NCBI GenBank assembly: GCA_015229115.1
Contig: JADGCH010000005.1
Location: 1-59,547 of the forward strand
DNA length: 59,547 nt
DNA from: Magnetococcales bacterium
Lineage (GTDB): Bacteria > Pseudomonadota > Magnetococcia > Magnetococcales > JADGCH01
Direction of reading: 5' to 3'
A program made the position numbers and the translations under genes. Shown here piece by piece: positions 35,423 through 44,616 of this stretch (positions are counted from its first letter, which is position 1; every line of letters begins with the position of its first letter). Below the pieces are notes generated by a model that was not told the origin of the DNA, did no database searches, and saw only the letters and a list, made by a program, of their open reading frames with translations.

Positions 35423-35912
35423 TAGCCTGGGTCAGCAGCAGCGGGATCATGCGACGGATGGCCTGTGGCAGGATAATGGAACGCCACATCAGGGCGGGGG
35501 GCATGCCGAGCGCCATGGCCGCCTGATACTGGCCGGTGGGAACGCTCTGGATACCGGCACGGATAATCTCGGAGTAGTAGGCTGACTCGAACAGTGCAAA
35601 GGCGGTTAGCGCTGAGCTGAGCCGGATATCGTGGGCCGTGGTACCCAGCAGCGCCTGCAGCAGTTGGGGTACGATCAGGTAGAACCACAGGATCACCATC
35701 ACCAGCGGTACCGAACGAAATAGATTGACATAGCCAGCAGCCAGCCAGGCCAGCCAGCTGCCATGGGCTGCAACGCGCACCACGGCCAGCAGTGTTCCCC
35801 ACAGCAGGCCAATGAGGGTGGCAATCAGGGTAATCCAGGCCGTGGTAGCCATGCCCTGCCACAGCAGCAACCAGGCGCCTGGAATGGAACTGAAATCAAA
35901 ATCGTGGAACAT
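35241..35912 (-). CDS. Amino-acid ABC transporter permease (HisM/GltK family)
   Basis: 223 residues with the polar amino-acid permease pattern: FDFSSI start, WITLIATLIGLLWGTLLAVVRV membrane helix, FRSVPLVMVILWFY, and an EAA-type cytoplasmic loop (YYSEIIRAGIQSVPTGQYQAAMALGM). It is an inner-membrane channel subunit that needs an ATPase and a binding protein; neither is in the window. The start is two bases from the start of mutM on the other strand, so each gene's translation signal lies inside the other. Confidence 0.9.
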   Translation of the reverse strand: MFHDFDFSSIPGAWLLLWQGMATTAWITLIATLIGLLWGTLLAVVRVAAHGSWLAWLAAGYVNLFRSVPLVMVILWFYLIVPQLLQALLGTTAHDIRLSSALTAFALFESAYYSEIIRAGIQSVPTGQYQAAMALGMPPALMWRSIILPQAIRRMIPLLLTQAIILFQDVSLVYVIGLSDFFGTAYKIGNRDGRLVELLLFAGAVYLLLSLSASLLVKRLQNR

Positions 35913-35914
35913 AC

Positions 35915-36757
35915 ATGCCTGAACTACCCGAAGTTGAAACCATTGCCCGTGGCCTGAGGCCCCATATTCTTGGTCGCACCATCACCGATCTGGAGGTGCG
36001 CCAACCTCAGTTGCGCTGGCCTGTGCCGGTGGCAGAACTGAGGCAGTATCTCATCGGCAACCAGTTTACCACCCTTGAGCGGCGTGGCAAGGTATTACTG
36101 CTGACAACGGCGACGGCCACCGGTGTGCTGTTGATCCATCTGGGTATGTCCGGTACCGTCCAGCTGCGGTCAGAGAGGGTGCCTTGGCAGCGTCACGACC
36201 ACTGGCAAATGGTATTCGATCATGATCCGGTCCTGTTGTTGCGTTATCACGATCCGCGCCGTTTCGGTGCTTTGCTCTGGTGCAGGATCGCATCGCTGGC
36301 CCAGCATCCGTTGTTGGCCCGGCTTGGTCCGGAGCCGCTCGATGCTGCTTTCAACGCCGAGTGGCTACTGCAGCAAATTACCGGGAGGCGGCGCCTCATC
36401 AAGCAGTGGCTGATGGATCACACCTGCGTTGCCGGTATCGGTAATATCTATGCTTCCGAGGCCCTGTTTCATGCCGGCATCCATCCGATGCAGCCGGTGG
36501 GTTCCCTGAACCTAGCAGCTTGCCAGCGATTGGTGACCGCCATTCAGGCTACCTTGCGTCGGGCTATCGACCAGGGTGGCACGACCTTGCGTGATTTTGC
36601 CGATAGCCAGGGCCGGTCGGGCTATTTCCAGCAGCAGCTGGCTGTCTATGGTCGACAAGGTCAACCGTGTCACCATTGCCAGACGCCCGTTGAGCGCTTG
36701 AAGATGGGACAGCGATCCACCTTCTTCTGTCCAAGCTGTCAGGCAAGTTTGACCTAA
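35915..36757 (+). CDS. mutM: Formamidopyrimidine-DNA glycosylase
   Basis: Base-excision repair enzyme that removes 8-oxoguanine. MPELPEVET gives the catalytic Pro2 and Glu3; a conserved Lys is in ERRGKVLLL; the His-2-turn-His helix region and the C-terminal zinc finger (CHHCQTPVERLK with FFCPSCQ) are complete. 280 residues, the usual length. It ends with a four-base overlap with convergent queG. Confidence 0.97.
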   Translation: MPELPEVETIARGLRPHILGRTITDLEVRQPQLRWPVPVAELRQYLIGNQFTTLERRGKVLLLTTATATGVLLIHLGMSGTVQLRSERVPWQRHDHWQMVFDHDPVLLLRYHDPRRFGALLWCRIASLAQHPLLARLGPEPLDAAFNAEWLLQQITGRRRLIKQWLMDHTCVAGIGNIYASEALFHAGIHPMQPVGSLNLAACQRLVTAIQATLRRAIDQGGTTLRDFADSQGRSGYFQQQLAVYGRQGQPCHHCQTPVERLKMGQRSTFFCPSCQASLT

Positions 36758-37896
36758 CGCTCCAGCTCAGCCAGTTCCTCTCTCACCTCAGGGGCTGTTT
36801 CGATTTGGGCCACTGCTTGTAACGCCAGCAGGGCTTGTTGACTCGATGCTTGGTAGCAGCCCAGACCCCAAACGGCATGGGCACGGACCAGAGCATCGGG
36901 GTGGTGCAGCAGCGTGGTCAGGGCTGGCACCGCCTGATCGGGTTGGTTGCAGTTACCCAGTGCCACGGCGACGTTGCGCAGCAGCCGTTTCAATCCGACC
37001 CGTGCGACCGGTGTGGCTCCGAACAACTGCCGGAACCTGTCTTGATCTAGGGTGGCGTAGTCCATCCATGTCAGAGCCTGCCATCGCGCCTCAAGACTCG
37101 CTGTGTCGGCATCGAAGGTTACCGGTGCAAAACGGTTCCACGGGCATACCGTCAGGCAGCTGTCACAACCGTAAAGGCGTGTTGCCATGGCCTGTCGATA
37201 CGGTCGAGGAATGATGCCTTTGTATTCGATGGTAAGGTAAGCCAGGCAACGGCTGGCATCAATCCAGTAGGGGGTAGCCAGGGCATCGGTTGGGCAGGCC
37301 TGTTGACAACGTTGACAGCGGCCACAGTGAGAGCGCTGGACTGGCGGATCGGCTGGCAAGGACAGAGGCAACAGCAATTCACACAACAGCAGCCAGCAGC
37401 CAAACTGGCGTGATACCAATAGGCTATTTTTGCCCTGCCAACCCATTCCGGCGGCCGTTGCCAATGGTTTTTCCATCAGTGGTGCACTGTCGACACAGCG
37501 GCGTATCGGGATGGCATCACCGATAACAGCCTGAATCCGCTCTACCAACAGCGCCATATTCTGTTGCAGCAGGTCGTGATAGTCAGGGCGGCAGGCATAA
37601 CGGGCTATGCCAGCCGATCCAGCATCGTAGCGGCCATGAGAATAAGGATAGCCTAGCACCACAATCGTACCCACATCAGCCTGATAGCAGCGTGGCTGCA
37701 TGCGTTGTTCTGGCTGTCGTTCCATCCAGTGCATTTGACCGTGCCGCTGCTCAGCCAGCCAGAGCGGCAATCGCTCGCTGTAGGGTGCTGCGTCTGGAGC
37801 AGCAAAACCAGCCTGGGCGAAGCCACACTGCCGGGCCAGTTGACGGATGATCTCTTTCAATGGGTGCGAATTACTGATACCATGACCCTCTAGCAT
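36754..37896 (-). CDS. queG: Epoxyqueuosine reductase
   Basis: Cobalamin- and Fe-S-dependent enzyme of the last step in queuosine tRNA modification. Two [4Fe-4S] motifs are visible (CGRCQRCQQACPTDAL and CDSCLTVCPWNRF) together with RYACRPDYHDLL and a C-terminal HEAT-like region. Start is uncertain: the ATG at 37896 is used; a longer start at 37935 would share its CATG with the nadA start on the other strand. Length is about 380 residues, normal for QueG. Confidence 0.95.
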   Translation of the reverse strand: MLEGHGISNSHPLKEIIRQLARQCGFAQAGFAAPDAAPYSERLPLWLAEQRHGQMHWMERQPEQRMQPRCYQADVGTIVVLGYPYSHGRYDAGSAGIARYACRPDYHDLLQQNMALLVERIQAVIGDAIPIRRCVDSAPLMEKPLATAAGMGWQGKNSLLVSRQFGCWLLLCELLLPLSLPADPPVQRSHCGRCQRCQQACPTDALATPYWIDASRCLAYLTIEYKGIIPRPYRQAMATRLYGCDSCLTVCPWNRFAPVTFDADTASLEARWQALTWMDYATLDQDRFRQLFGATPVARVGLKRLLRNVAVALGNCNQPDQAVPALTTLLHHPDALVRAHAVWGLGCYQASSQQALLALQAVAQIETAPEVREELAELER

Positions 37897-37933
37897 GGGG
37901 TGTGGTTGATCCTTCACGGGAGGTGTGTCTGTC

Positions 37934-39016
37934 ATGGTTCCGCTCGATCCATTGTACGATTTGACCGATGCCGAACTGACGCAACGAATTGCGCTGGCCA
38001 AGCAGCAACTTGGTCCGTCGTGTGTCATTCTGGGTCACCACTATCAGCGTGAGGAGGTCTACCGTTTTGCTGATCTGACTGGTGATTCGCTCAAATTGGC
38101 GCGGTTGGCTTCGCAACGGCCAGAGGCGCGTTATATCGTTTTCTGTGGTGTTCATTTTATGGCCGAGGTGGCGGATATCCTGTCGGCTCCGCACCAGATA
38201 ACTCTGTTGCCCGATCTGGCCGCCGGCTGCTCTATGGCCGATATGGCTGATCTGATCGCAGTTGAGCAGGCATGGCAATCTCTGGGCCAGTGGTTAGACG
38301 CCGACCATCTTATCACGCCGATCACCTATGTCAATTCATCGGCCGATCTCAAGGCCTTTTGCGGCAGCCATCAGGGTACGGTCTGCACCTCTTCCAATGC
38401 TGGATCAATTTTGCGGTGGGCGCTGTCACAACGGCCCAAGGTACTGTTTTTCCCTGACCAGCATCTGGGACGCAACAGCGCCGCCAGTCTAGGTATCCCG
38501 CTGGATCAGATGGCGTTGTGGGATCCGGCCCTGCCGTTCGGTGGACTGACACCCGAAGCGGTGGAACGGGCCCGTATCATTCTGTGGAACGGCTACTGCT
38601 CGGTGCATCAGATGTTTCAGCCGCAACATGTTGATCAATTACGTCAGCAGATGGCAGACATTCAGGTCATTGTCCACCCTGAGTGCAGTTACGAGGTGTG
38701 CCAGAAAGCCGACTATCTGGGTTCCACCGAAGAGATCCAGCGGGTGGTACGTGCCGCTCCAGCCGGCAGTTGCTGGGCCATTGGTACCGAACTCAATCTG
38801 GTCAATCGCCTTAAAAACGAGATGCCGGACAAGTCGATTCATTTTCTCTGTCCCACCGTCTGCATGTGTGCCACCATGTTTCGTATCGATATGCAGCATC
38901 TGTGCTGGACTCTGGAGAATCTGCTACAGGGCGAGGCCGTCAATATCATTCAGGTGCCGCAGCGGGAAGCTGCCCTGGCACGGGTAGCCTTGGAACGGAT
39001 GTTACAGAATTCATAG
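37934..39016 (+). CDS. nadA: Quinolinate synthase A
   Basis: [4Fe-4S] enzyme that condenses iminoaspartate with dihydroxyacetone phosphate in NAD synthesis. 361 residues with GHHYQREEVY, a GDSLKLAR segment, FCGVHFMAE with one cluster Cys, TSSNAG, HPECSYEVC and CPTVCMCATM. GGGAGG stands eight bases before the ATG; GTG at 37925 is less likely. It heads a tight operon of six genes. nadB and nadC are not in the window. Confidence 0.96.
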   Translation: MVPLDPLYDLTDAELTQRIALAKQQLGPSCVILGHHYQREEVYRFADLTGDSLKLARLASQRPEARYIVFCGVHFMAEVADILSAPHQITLLPDLAAGCSMADMADLIAVEQAWQSLGQWLDADHLITPITYVNSSADLKAFCGSHQGTVCTSSNAGSILRWALSQRPKVLFFPDQHLGRNSAASLGIPLDQMALWDPALPFGGLTPEAVERARIILWNGYCSVHQMFQPQHVDQLRQQMADIQVIVHPECSYEVCQKADYLGSTEEIQRVVRAAPAGSCWAIGTELNLVNRLKNEMPDKSIHFLCPTVCMCATMFRIDMQHLCWTLENLLQGEAVNIIQVPQREAALARVALERMLQNS

Positions 39017-39020
39017 CTCT

Positions 39021-39764
39021 ATGAACGATCAAGTCACAACAGCACTGGTGGTATTGCAGCCGGAGCAGTCGGCCGCGCTGATTGGTCAGGCGGTGGCGAT
39101 GCTGCCCCAGGTGATTCAGCGTCGGCAGCAGGGTTGCATGGTCATTGTCGGTGGCAGTACCACGCGCCATGTGGTGCGCTATCTGCTGGGAGAAGACCCT
39201 GGGCGCGACAGCTTTGCTATTGGCTGTATTCAGCACGGGCGTTTGGGTGAGACCGATGCCGGGCAGCGCGGCCCAGGGGCCTATCTGATCCAGGAGGGTG
39301 TGGTGACGCGTGGCTGGCCCGGACCGTTGCTGAGCCAGTTCAACAAGGGTGATCTCTATATCAAGGGAGCCAATGCCGTCGATGCCATGGGTCATAGCGC
39401 CATTCTGATGGGATCGCCGACCGGAGGCACCATTGGCGCAGCCTGGTCGATTCTGATGGCCCGTGGTGGCGAGCTGATTGTGCCGGTTTCGTTGCGCAAG
39501 CAGATCCCTTCCGTCATGGCCGTGGCAGGCAAACTGGGCCATGGCAGGGTGGATCGTGTCATGGGGTCTCCTGTTGGTTATATGCCGATTCCGGCTGGTT
39601 TTGCTACGGTTGTGACGGAAATCGATGCCTTTCGTAGTCTCTATCAAATCACGGCAACCTTGGTTGCTTCAGGTGGTTGGGACGATTGTGCTGGGGCACT
39701 GGTTTTTCATCTGTCTGGGTCAGCAACACAGGTTGAACGGGCTTGGGAAGGGATAGGTTCATGA
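39021..39764 (+). CDS. Conserved-looking protein of unknown function (247 residues)
   Basis: No family recognised. Visible features are a VIVGGSTTRHVVRYLLG segment, a repeated Gly-rich stretch, LYIKGANAVDAMG and GSPTGGTIGAAWSI, which look like a nucleotide- or cofactor-binding fold. It begins four bases after nadA and ends in an ATGA overlap with metX, so it is translated with both. Placement suggests a link to NAD or methionine metabolism but this is a guess. Confidence 0.8.
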   Translation: MNDQVTTALVVLQPEQSAALIGQAVAMLPQVIQRRQQGCMVIVGGSTTRHVVRYLLGEDPGRDSFAIGCIQHGRLGETDAGQRGPGAYLIQEGVVTRGWPGPLLSQFNKGDLYIKGANAVDAMGHSAILMGSPTGGTIGAAWSILMARGGELIVPVSLRKQIPSVMAVAGKLGHGRVDRVMGSPVGYMPIPAGFATVVTEIDAFRSLYQITATLVASGGWDDCAGALVFHLSGSATQVERAWEGIGS

Positions 39765-40903
39765 GCGGTTCCGTTGGGATAGTCAAGACGCATTACGTCG
39801 ATCTGTTTCATGAGGGCACGCCGTTGTCTCTCGACAGCGGGGCCTCACTGGAACCGGTACGAGTGGCTTATGAAACTTACGGTCAATTGAACGCCAGCCG
39901 TTCCAATGCCATCCTGATTTGTCATGCTCTATCCGGTAATGCCCATGCTGCCGGCAAGCACCATGCTGATGATAAAAAGTCGGGCTGGTGGGACAGTTAT
40001 ATCGGTCCTGGCAAACCGTTCGATACCGAGCGCTATTTTATCATCTGCAGCAATAACCTGGCTGGGTGCAACGGTACCACCGGGCCTTCCAGCATCAATC
40101 CGGCTACGGGTAAGCCCTACGGGTTGCGTTTTCCCATGATTACCTTGGCCGATATGGTGCGGGTGCAGAAAAGTCTCATCGACCATCTGGCCATTCCGCG
40201 GCTTATGGCGGTTGCCGGTGGCTCCATGGGTGGCATGATGGCGTTGCAGTGGGCCCTCGATTATCCAGACTGTGTGGCCTCCAGCGTCATCATCGGCTCA
40301 ACATTGCGCCTATCGGCCCAGAATATTGCTTTCAACGCCGTGGCACGCCAAGCCATCATGATGGATCCCCATTTTAACAATGGTGACCATTACGAGGGAG
40401 AAAAGCCTAAAAATGGTCTGGCCCTGGCACGTATGATGGCTCACATCACCTATCTATCGGAGCAAGGGCTGCATGAAAAGTTTGGCCGCCGCCTGCAGAA
40501 TCGCTCTACCTTCTCCTATGGTTTTGAGGCCGATTTTGCCATCGAGAGTTATCTTCATCATCAGGGTTCCTCGTTTGTTGATCGTTTTGATGCCAATACC
40601 TATCTGTACATTACCAAGGCCATGGACTATTTCGATCCATTTCCGGACCCTGAGACCACCGCTCGTCGCCTGAAACCGGTTCAGGCCCGTTTTCTGGTCA
40701 TGAGTTTTGACACCGACTGGCGTTTTGATACCTCGCGCTCGAAAGAAATGGTCAAAATATTGCATTGGAACGAAAAAAATGTTTCGTTTCAGGAAATTTC
40801 GTCGCCGCACGGCCACGACACCTTCCTGATTGATACGCCTATTTTTCGGCAGTCGCTGGCTTCTTTTCTCCAGCGTGTCTATCTGGAGGAGTCTGGTTCA
40901 TGA
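39761..40903 (+). CDS. metX: Homoserine O-acetyltransferase (or O-succinyl)
   Basis: Alpha/beta hydrolase-fold enzyme of methionine synthesis. 380 residues with the MetX pattern: VAYETYGQLNASRSNAIL, CHALSGNAHAAG, GGSMGGMMALQWA with the nucleophile Ser, a late Asp in SFDTDWRF and His in SPHGHDTFL. The ATG at 39761 overlaps the previous stop; an in-frame ATG at 39743 is inside that gene. The usual partner metW is not downstream. Acetyl or succinyl preference cannot be decided by eye. Confidence 0.93.
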   Translation: MSGSVGIVKTHYVDLFHEGTPLSLDSGASLEPVRVAYETYGQLNASRSNAILICHALSGNAHAAGKHHADDKKSGWWDSYIGPGKPFDTERYFIICSNNLAGCNGTTGPSSINPATGKPYGLRFPMITLADMVRVQKSLIDHLAIPRLMAVAGGSMGGMMALQWALDYPDCVASSVIIGSTLRLSAQNIAFNAVARQAIMMDPHFNNGDHYEGEKPKNGLALARMMAHITYLSEQGLHEKFGRRLQNRSTFSYGFEADFAIESYLHHQGSSFVDRFDANTYLYITKAMDYFDPFPDPETTARRLKPVQARFLVMSFDTDWRFDTSRSKEMVKILHWNEKNVSFQEISSPHGHDTFLIDTPIFRQSLASFLQRVYLEESGS

Positions 40904-41382
40904 GTGGTTGTGTCATTCACAACGAGTTTGAGCTGTTTGAGGCGGTAAGACAGCTGATCATACGGGCCGAACAGGGTGGTGTGCGCCGTGAAATGGTCGA
41001 TCTGCTGTTCGATGCCGGTGAGAAGATTATGGCGGAGATCACCCGCTCCCAGCGTTTGCAGCACCAGGATCACAACAACCACGGTGCCCACTATGAGGAA
41101 CCCTGCTGTGAAAAACGCAACAACCCCCGTTTTCGTACCGATGTGCAAGGCTGTGTCATCATCGATAGCGAACGCATTCCGGTTGAGCTGATTGATCTGG
41201 GCTCCAAGGGTTTCGGGGTTTTTATAACACGACCTGTTCCGACCAGCAGTTATTTGTTGTTGGAGGTGGCCAGCGTTAACGGGGTTGAAACCTTTTCCTG
41301 TTTTGTCATGTTCTGTCGTGAGCGCAACGACGGCTACCGTCTTGGCTTGCGTCTGTTTGCCTTGTTACCCCATACCACATGA
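40900..41382 (+). CDS. PilZ-domain protein with altered c-di-GMP motif
   Basis: 160 residues: an N-terminal helical part, then a PilZ domain from about 70. The RxxxR loop is present (Arg73, Arg77). The second motif reads DLGSKG at 99-104 where DxSxxG is expected, so the Ser has become Gly and binding may be weaker. It is coupled to metX and pseI by four-base overlaps. A c-di-GMP effector would fit the GGDEF genes of the window. Confidence 0.8.
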   Translation: MSGCVIHNEFELFEAVRQLIIRAEQGGVRREMVDLLFDAGEKIMAEITRSQRLQHQDHNNHGAHYEEPCCEKRNNPRFRTDVQGCVIIDSERIPVELIDLGSKGFGVFITRPVPTSSYLLLEVASVNGVETFSCFVMFCRERNDGYRLGLRLFALLPHTT

Positions 41383-42443
41383 CCACCACCACCACCATCA
41401 CCATCGACGGCCGTCCAATCGGTCCGCACCATCCGCCCTATGTCATCGCCGAGCTATCGGGCAACCATAATGGCGACCTGGAGAGAGCTTTAGCCTTGAT
41501 GACTGCTGCCAAGGAGGCTGGGGCGGATGCTGTCAAGCTGCAAACTTATACGGCCGACACATTGACCATCGATCATGACGGTCCCGAGTTTACCATTCAA
41601 GGCGGACTTTGGCATGGTCAGACACTGTACCAGCTGTATCAGCAGGCCCATACGCCGTGGTCATGGCATCCGGCGCTGTTTGCCAGGGGGCGTGAATTGG
41701 GGGTCACGGTCTTTTCAACGCCTTTCGATGCCACAGCGGTTGAATTTTTGCAGCGGCTTGAGGCCCCAGCCTACAAGATTGCCTCCTTCGAGGCCATTGA
41801 TTTGCCCTTAATGGAACGGGTTGCGGCCACCGGTCGACCGATCATTCTGTCGACCGGTATGGCCACCTTGCCTGAGATTGAGGCAGCCGTGCAATGTATA
41901 CGCCAGAGCGTTGCCGGGCAACCAGCCCAGCTGGCGTTGTTGCATTGCATCAGCGGCTATCCAACGCCGGTTGAGGAGGCTAACCTGCGTACGCTACCCG
42001 ATCTGGCCAGCCGTTTTCAGACCGTTGTCGGGCTTTCCGATCATACCCCTGGTACGGCTGTAGCGACTGCGGCGGTTGCTTTGGGAGCAACCATCCTCGA
42101 GAAACATGTCACCCTGTGTCGTGCCGATGGCGGGCCAGATGCGGCCTTTTCGCTCGAGCCACACGAACTGGCCCAGCTCTGTCGCGATTGCCGCACGGCT
42201 TGGCAGGCTTTAGGTCAGGCTTCCTATGCCCTGACAGACAGTGAGAAGGGCAGCCTGCTGTTGCGTCGTTCGCTGTATGTGGTGGCGGACATTGCCGCTG
42301 GTGAGCTGTTGACGGCAGATAATATCCGCTCTATTCGGCCTGGGTATGGTCTGGAACCCAGGCGCTTGCCATCGGTCATAGGTCGTCGGGCCGCCCGGTT
42401 TCTGCCGCGAGGGACGCCGTTGCGTGACGATTTGATGGTATGA
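41379..42443 (+). CDS. pseI: Pseudaminic acid synthase (PseI, NeuB family)
   Basis: Condenses a hexose with phosphoenolpyruvate to make pseudaminic acid, the sugar used on flagellin. 354 residues with the NeuB pattern: [82 protein letters not shown] and EKHVTL; the SAF-like C-terminal module follows. The TPYDMT- versus STPFD-type choices fit PseI better than NeuB. Start follows the PilZ stop by overlap, with an ACC repeat giving poly-Thr. Likely supplies the Maf-type protein at 19-21.5 kb. Confidence 0.9.
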   Translation: MTTTTTITIDGRPIGPHHPPYVIAELSGNHNGDLERALALMTAAKEAGADAVKLQTYTADTLTIDHDGPEFTIQGGLWHGQTLYQLYQQAHTPWSWHPALFARGRELGVTVFSTPFDATAVEFLQRLEAPAYKIASFEAIDLPLMERVAATGRPIILSTGMATLPEIEAAVQCIRQSVAGQPAQLALLHCISGYPTPVEEANLRTLPDLASRFQTVVGLSDHTPGTAVATAAVALGATILEKHVTLCRADGGPDAAFSLEPHELAQLCRDCRTAWQALGQASYALTDSEKGSLLLRRSLYVVADIAAGELLTADNIRSIRPGYGLEPRRLPSVIGRRAARFLPRGTPLRDDLMV

Positions 42444-43420
42444 ATGTCGTCATCACCGAGACCGTAGCTGGCTGGCGACTCGATCGGGCCCTGGCAGAGC
42501 TTTTGCGGGGGTGTTGCAGTCGTGCCGTCCTTCAGCGATTGATTCGTGCTGGCGCAGTCACTCATCACGGCCTGCCGGTGTACCAACCCGACCAGCTGGT
42601 CACAGTGGGGGATACCTTCCAGGTTGAGCAGCAACCTGCACCACCGATGCAGGCTCTGCCCGAGGCTATGTCCCTGCAGATTGTTTTTGAGGATCAATTT
42701 CTGCTGGTGATCGATAAACCGGCCGGTTTGGTGGTGCATCCTGGAGCCGGCAATCACTCCGGCACGTTGGTCAATGGCCTGCTGCATCATTGCACCACCG
42801 AAGCTCTTTCCACCGTGGGAGGGGCTTTTCGTCCTGGAATTGTGCATCGGTTAGACAAGGATACCAGCGGTCTACTGGTGGTAGCCAAGCAGGATCAAGC
42901 TCATCAGTCGCTAGCGCAGCAGTTCCACGATCATACCGCCTTCCGCTATTACCGAGCCATTGTTTACGGTCAGTTGCCTCAATCCCAGGGCACTATCGAT
43001 GCCCCGATTGGCCGTCACCCTGGCAACCGCCTCAAGATGGCCGTGGTGTCACAGCCCCATGGGCGCCACGCTGTGACCCATTATCGTTGTCTGGAATATT
43101 TTCCGGGTCCACCCGGTTCGAGAGGATTAACCTCCATTCGCTGCCGCCTGGAGACTGGGCGCACCCACCAGATTCGGGTTCATCTGGCCCATCATGGTTT
43201 TCCTGTATGGGGCGATCCACTCTACGGATGGCACGATCCGCTGCCAGCCCATGGAGCACAGCCGCTGAGGCAACTGCTGATCGGTTTTCAGCGTCAAGCG
43301 CTTCATGCAGCGGTGTTGGAACTGACCCACCCGGTCACGGGTGAGCGTCTGCGCTTCAAGTCGCCTCTACCGGCCGATTTTCAGGCCCTGCTGGCCGGAT
43401 TGCGCGATCTTTCGGTGTAA
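42440..43420 (+). CDS. rluD: 23S rRNA pseudouridine synthase RluD
   Basis: 326 residues with an N-terminal S4 RNA-binding domain ([25 protein letters not shown]) and the RluA-family catalytic motif [15 protein letters not shown] with the nucleophile Asp. RluD makes pseudouridines in helix 69 of 23S rRNA. Other family members (RluC, RluA) are possible, but the length and S4 domain favour RluD. Last gene of the nadA operon; ATGA overlap with pseI. Confidence 0.9.
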   Translation: MNVVITETVAGWRLDRALAELLRGCCSRAVLQRLIRAGAVTHHGLPVYQPDQLVTVGDTFQVEQQPAPPMQALPEAMSLQIVFEDQFLLVIDKPAGLVVHPGAGNHSGTLVNGLLHHCTTEALSTVGGAFRPGIVHRLDKDTSGLLVVAKQDQAHQSLAQQFHDHTAFRYYRAIVYGQLPQSQGTIDAPIGRHPGNRLKMAVVSQPHGRHAVTHYRCLEYFPGPPGSRGLTSIRCRLETGRTHQIRVHLAHHGFPVWGDPLYGWHDPLPAHGAQPLRQLLIGFQRQALHAAVLELTHPVTGERLRFKSPLPADFQALLAGLRDLSV

Positions 43421-43548
43421 TATCAACTCCAGTTCAACTACTTTCTGGGTGAACCAGCAGGAGCCAGTAAAACGCAGCATTATGCTGCACGATTGATTTG
43501 CCAGACACATCTTCTGCGTGGTATAAGTCAACGCAGAGAGGATATGTT

Positions 43549-44532
43549 ATGACGGAACAGGAGCACAAGGTCAGCCAGATACACGACCATTTCTGTCGAG
43601 CTGTGGTATCTGACCCGGTAAAAGCGGCTGGATTGATACAGGAACAGTTGCCGATTACTATATCGTCATGTCTTTCACCAGAGTTGCCGACATTGGTCGA
43701 GGGTTCTTTTGTCGATGAGACCTTGCGTGGTCTGCTGTCGGATCGGCTCTATCAGGTCAGGATCCTTACGGGTCAGACGGCGTTCATCTACGTGTTGATT
43801 GACCATAAAAGCCACCCGGATCCTTTCGTAGCGTGGCAGCTGCTGAAATACATAGTTGAGATTTGGAAGCAGTGGGAACGGGAAAATGCCAAATGGACCC
43901 AGTTGCCACCGATTATCCCGCTGGTGTTGTATCATGGGGTGTCGCAATGGCGTATTGCTGATGAATTTCTGGCTTTGGTCGCTGCCGAAGAGGGATGGCA
44001 GCAGTATCTGTTGAACTTTCAGTTCAGGGTCATGGATTTGGGTCCGATTCCGGATCAGCAGTTATCACGTCATCCGAAGTTGCGTGTCTGCCTGTTGGCG
44101 ATGAAATACGCCACCCGTGACAAGCAGCAGTTGCAGGCCAAGGAGCTGATCATTGAGGCCTTGCTGGAAGCACCAGAGGAACTACCGCTGGTGTTTCGCT
44201 ATCTTTCCGAGAGTTATCCCGCTTATGACGAGCAGGTGTTGCGTGAAATTGTTCAACGTGTGTTACCGCAGGAGGAAGAGGTCATGATGTCACAGTTTGC
44301 GCAGGAGAATGTTCAGAGAGGGATTAAGATCGGTCAACAAGATGGCGAACGCCAAGGTGAAACCAGGATGCTGCTCCGCCTTCTCCATCGCCGTTTTTCC
44401 ACTCTACCTAGTTGGGTTGAGAAAAAGGTTCTTGACGCCGATTTAGATGCTCTGGCAGAGTGGGCCGATCGTTTTGTCAATGCGAGTTCGTTACAAGATA
44501 TTTTCGGCGACGATGCTCAGATAGCACACTGA
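43549..44532 (+). CDS. Rpn/YhgA-like nuclease with DUF4351-type tail
   Basis: 327 residues in the Rpn family, of the YhgA-like (PF04754) branch: SQIHDHFCRAVVSDP opening, a LYQVRILTG strand, FIYVLIDHKSHPDPF core and PPIIPLVLYHG. The catalytic Glu in the EHKS-type motif is replaced by Asp in DHKS. The C-terminal MLLRLLHRRF...FGDDAQ module is nearly the same as in the other Rpn protein at 4.6 kb, although the front halves are of different branches. ATG at 43549 is chosen for the AGAGG before it; upstream open frame to 43498 is not needed. The gene stands alone between two operons. Confidence 0.85.
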   Translation: MTEQEHKVSQIHDHFCRAVVSDPVKAAGLIQEQLPITISSCLSPELPTLVEGSFVDETLRGLLSDRLYQVRILTGQTAFIYVLIDHKSHPDPFVAWQLLKYIVEIWKQWERENAKWTQLPPIIPLVLYHGVSQWRIADEFLALVAAEEGWQQYLLNFQFRVMDLGPIPDQQLSRHPKLRVCLLAMKYATRDKQQLQAKELIIEALLEAPEELPLVFRYLSESYPAYDEQVLREIVQRVLPQEEEVMMSQFAQENVQRGIKIGQQDGERQGETRMLLRLLHRRFSTLPSWVEKKVLDADLDALAEWADRFVNASSLQDIFGDDAQIAH

Positions 44533-44581
44533 ATTTGTTTGTATTTACGTTCTAAGTTGGTTCAGCTGCTCTTCCAGGGGT

Positions 44582-44600
44582 GTGGGGACAGAGTCCCCAC
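44582..44600. terminator. Hairpin between convergent Rpn and amidase genes
   Basis: GTGGGGAC and GTCCCCAC with a three-base loop, eight perfect pairs. It lies in the 84-bp gap between two genes that end toward each other. No strong T-run on either side; a bidirectional terminator is possible. Confidence 0.5.
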
Positions 44601-44616
44601 GGTACAAGGGCAATAA

